From Cellulomonadaceae bacterium (lineage in GTDB: Bacteria > Actinomycetota > Actinomycetes > Actinomycetales > Cellulomonadaceae), in the NCBI GenBank assembly GCA_031282935.1, contig JAITCS010000115.1, forward strand, positions 1 through 21,306: a stretch of DNA of 21,306 nucleotides, read 5' to 3'. The translations under genes were made by a program, and so were the position numbers. How positions within the stretch are numbered: position 1 is the first letter of the stretch; each line of letters opens with the position of its first letter. The notes below the pieces were generated by a model that was not told the origin of the DNA, did no database searches, and saw nothing but the letters and a program-made list of their open reading frames with translations. Positions 20,111 to 21,306 of this stretch are shown in pieces.

Positions 20111-21306
20111 TCAGCGGGTTATTTTGTCGAACTCGCGCCAAAAAGCGGCGCGCACCTCGTGGCGTTCGGCGTCCGAAAGGGTGTACACGCCCATCGCCTC
20201 GGTGGCGTCGAGCAGCAGCGCCTTGTCAATCTCTTGCGGGATGGAGGGGCGGCCCAGGGCGATGATGTCCCAGTTCTTGATGGTGGTGGATTTGACCAGC
20301 GAGCCGAGCACCCGCCGCACCACCTGCTCCATCGAGTCCTCCCACTGGTGGGCCCACGTGCCAGGCGGGAGCGCCTTTTCGGGGCCGGTCGAGTACACCG
20401 GACGCAGCGGGCGTTGCACGAGGCTGGGGCGCCCAGGCACCGGCGTGGTGGCGCGCGGGGTGGGCACGGTGCGCGACAAGGCGGCGGCGATGGCTCCCGG
20501 GTTCGGGCGCAGGCGACGGGCGGGGCCGTCTAGGCCAGCGTTGCCAACTTGGTGACCAGCGGTTTCGGAGGTTTCGGCGGGATTCCGGTAGTCGCCGCCG
20601 CCGTGCTCGGAGTGGGCAGCGTGGTCTTGCGGCAGCGCTGGGCCAGCCTCGGACAGGGTGATGGGTTGCTGCGGCTGGTTTTCGGCTTGTTCGGCGCCGG
20701 TTTGCCCGGTTGGCGTTTGCTCGCTTGACGTTTGCTCGGGCGCGGTTAGCCCGGTTGTCGTTTGCTCTGTTATGGCCGACATTTCGCCTGCGGTGCGGTC
20801 GGTTTTGTCGCTCGCACCTTCGACGACGGTGTGCTCACCTGCGGAGCCGCTTAAGGATTCGGTAATGCCTCGAACTGAGGCGCCGGAGTTTGGCGTGGGG
20901 GTGGCTTGGCTGTGTTCTTGGTCGCCACCCAAATGCAACGAGGATTCTGCCAGCAGGCTGAAAATGTCAATGGCGCCTGCTGAGGCTGATGTTCCACGTG
21001 AAACATCGTCGAAATTCGCTGTTCCTGCGCCGGGTGCACCGGGACCGGCTTCGCCGACCGAGAACGCCCCGATGTCGGCAGTGGGGAGCACTATTTCTGT
21101 CACCAATGCGTCCAGATTCTCGGCAACCCTGACTTCGGAGGGCAACAAAATGTGCGGTTCGGCCTGGGATTCGGGCGCTTGCGTTTCATCGGGCATAACT
21201 CCCGGCTCGCCTGCACCCGTCTGCGCCGCCCCAAGAGTCGCGGCGCCAGTACCTGCACCAACCACGCCAGCGGCAGAACCAGCGGCGGTAGAACCGACAG
21301 CGGCGG
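20111..21306 (-). CDS. Large low-complexity protein, partial at 5' end
   Basis: The frame is open to the right edge of the window, so the N-terminus is missing; at least 397 residues are visible. The upstream part is Ala/Gly/Thr/Gln/Glu-rich and probably disordered, with Gln/Thr repeats (TTTGLTAPEQTSSEQTPTGQ). A conserved-looking C-terminal domain (about the last 85 residues, from TWAHQWEDSMEQVVRRVLGS to AERHEVRAAFWREFDKITR) is predicted helical and mixed-charge. I recognise no family. A parS-like site lies inside its coding region. Possible roles include cell-cycle or chromosome-associated scaffolding, but nothing in the sequence proves it. Confidence 0.65.
   Translation of the reverse strand, partial: AAVGSTAAGSAAGVVGAGTGAATLGAAQTGAGEPGVMPDETQAPESQAEPHILLPSEVRVAENLDALVTEIVLPTADIGAFSVGEAGPGAPGAGTANFDDVSRGTSASAGAIDIFSLLAESSLHLGGDQEHSQATPTPNSGASVRGITESLSGSAGEHTVVEGASDKTDRTAGEMSAITEQTTTGLTAPEQTSSEQTPTGQTGAEQAENQPQQPITLSEAGPALPQDHAAHSEHGGGDYRNPAETSETAGHQVGNAGLDGPARRLRPNPGAIAAALSRTVPTPRATTPVPGRPSLVQRPLRPVYSTGPEKALPPGTWAHQWEDSMEQVVRRVLGSLVKSTTIKNWDIIALGRPSIPQEIDKALLLDATEAMGVYTLSDAERHEVRAAFWREFDKITR
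20990..21005. other. parS-like site in the low-complexity protein gene
   Basis: It reads TGTTCCACGTGAAACA, one mismatch from the palindromic consensus TGTTTCACGTGAAACA. It shares a 14-base identical core with the site at 12213-12228, although that one encodes different residues. Confidence 0.75.

Overview
The window reads as high-GC actinobacterial chromosome (Actinomycetota; genus not determinable from sequence alone). The evidence is a resuscitation-promoting factor with a G5 domain, the order metG-tatD-rpf beside rsmI and a protein O-mannosyltransferase, a DUF4916 NUDIX-like protein, a SigE-family ECF-type sigma factor, and many starts of leaderless type, with a -10 hexamer TANNNT ending 6-7 nt before ATG or GTG.

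Layout. 1-3957: minus-strand set metG > tatD > rpf. 3993-5647: pncA and rsmI on the plus strand, separated by a cluster of dispersed repeats. 5700-7900: a lower-GC accessory insert on the minus strand with two GNAT acetyltransferases, two small hypothetical proteins, and an open frame without a normal start that is coupled to the next gene. 7862-8281: non-coding, with one palindromic repeat. 8282-11086: a large protein O-mannosyltransferase (pmt) carrying three in-frame 213-bp tandem repeats at its 5' end and a second in-frame repeat insertion in the middle. 11123-14253: an orphan ABC-transporter substrate-binding lipoprotein, RNase PH (rph) and a DUF4916 protein, all minus. 14384-15101: thioredoxin and a small membrane protein. 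15190-15736: a BrnT/BrnA-type toxin-antitoxin pair. 16006-16089: tRNA-Leu(UAG) with its own terminator. 16189-16941: a Bcp-type peroxiredoxin with a histone-H1-like basic tail. 16942-17542: a repeat-rich gap. 17543-18658: an unrecognised surface protein with 13 VTLP repeats, ended by a strong terminator. 18834-19355: sigma factor. 19366-19474: a 32-bp tandem array. 19486-20034: membrane-anchored rhodanese. 20111-21306: a low-complexity protein that runs off the right edge.

The genes fall into housekeeping functions (translation, tRNA and rRNA maturation, NAD salvage), envelope and secretion functions (Rpf, Pmt, substrate-binding lipoprotein, VTLP protein), and redox functions (thioredoxin, Bcp, rhodanese). 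The most unusual features are the dispersed repeats, which lie at gene ends and have also entered coding sequence; two parS-like sites inside unrelated genes; the repeat-expanded Pmt; the VTLP-repeat surface protein, a plausible Pmt substrate; and the tailed peroxiredoxin. I see no CRISPR array, intact insertion sequence or complete prophage.
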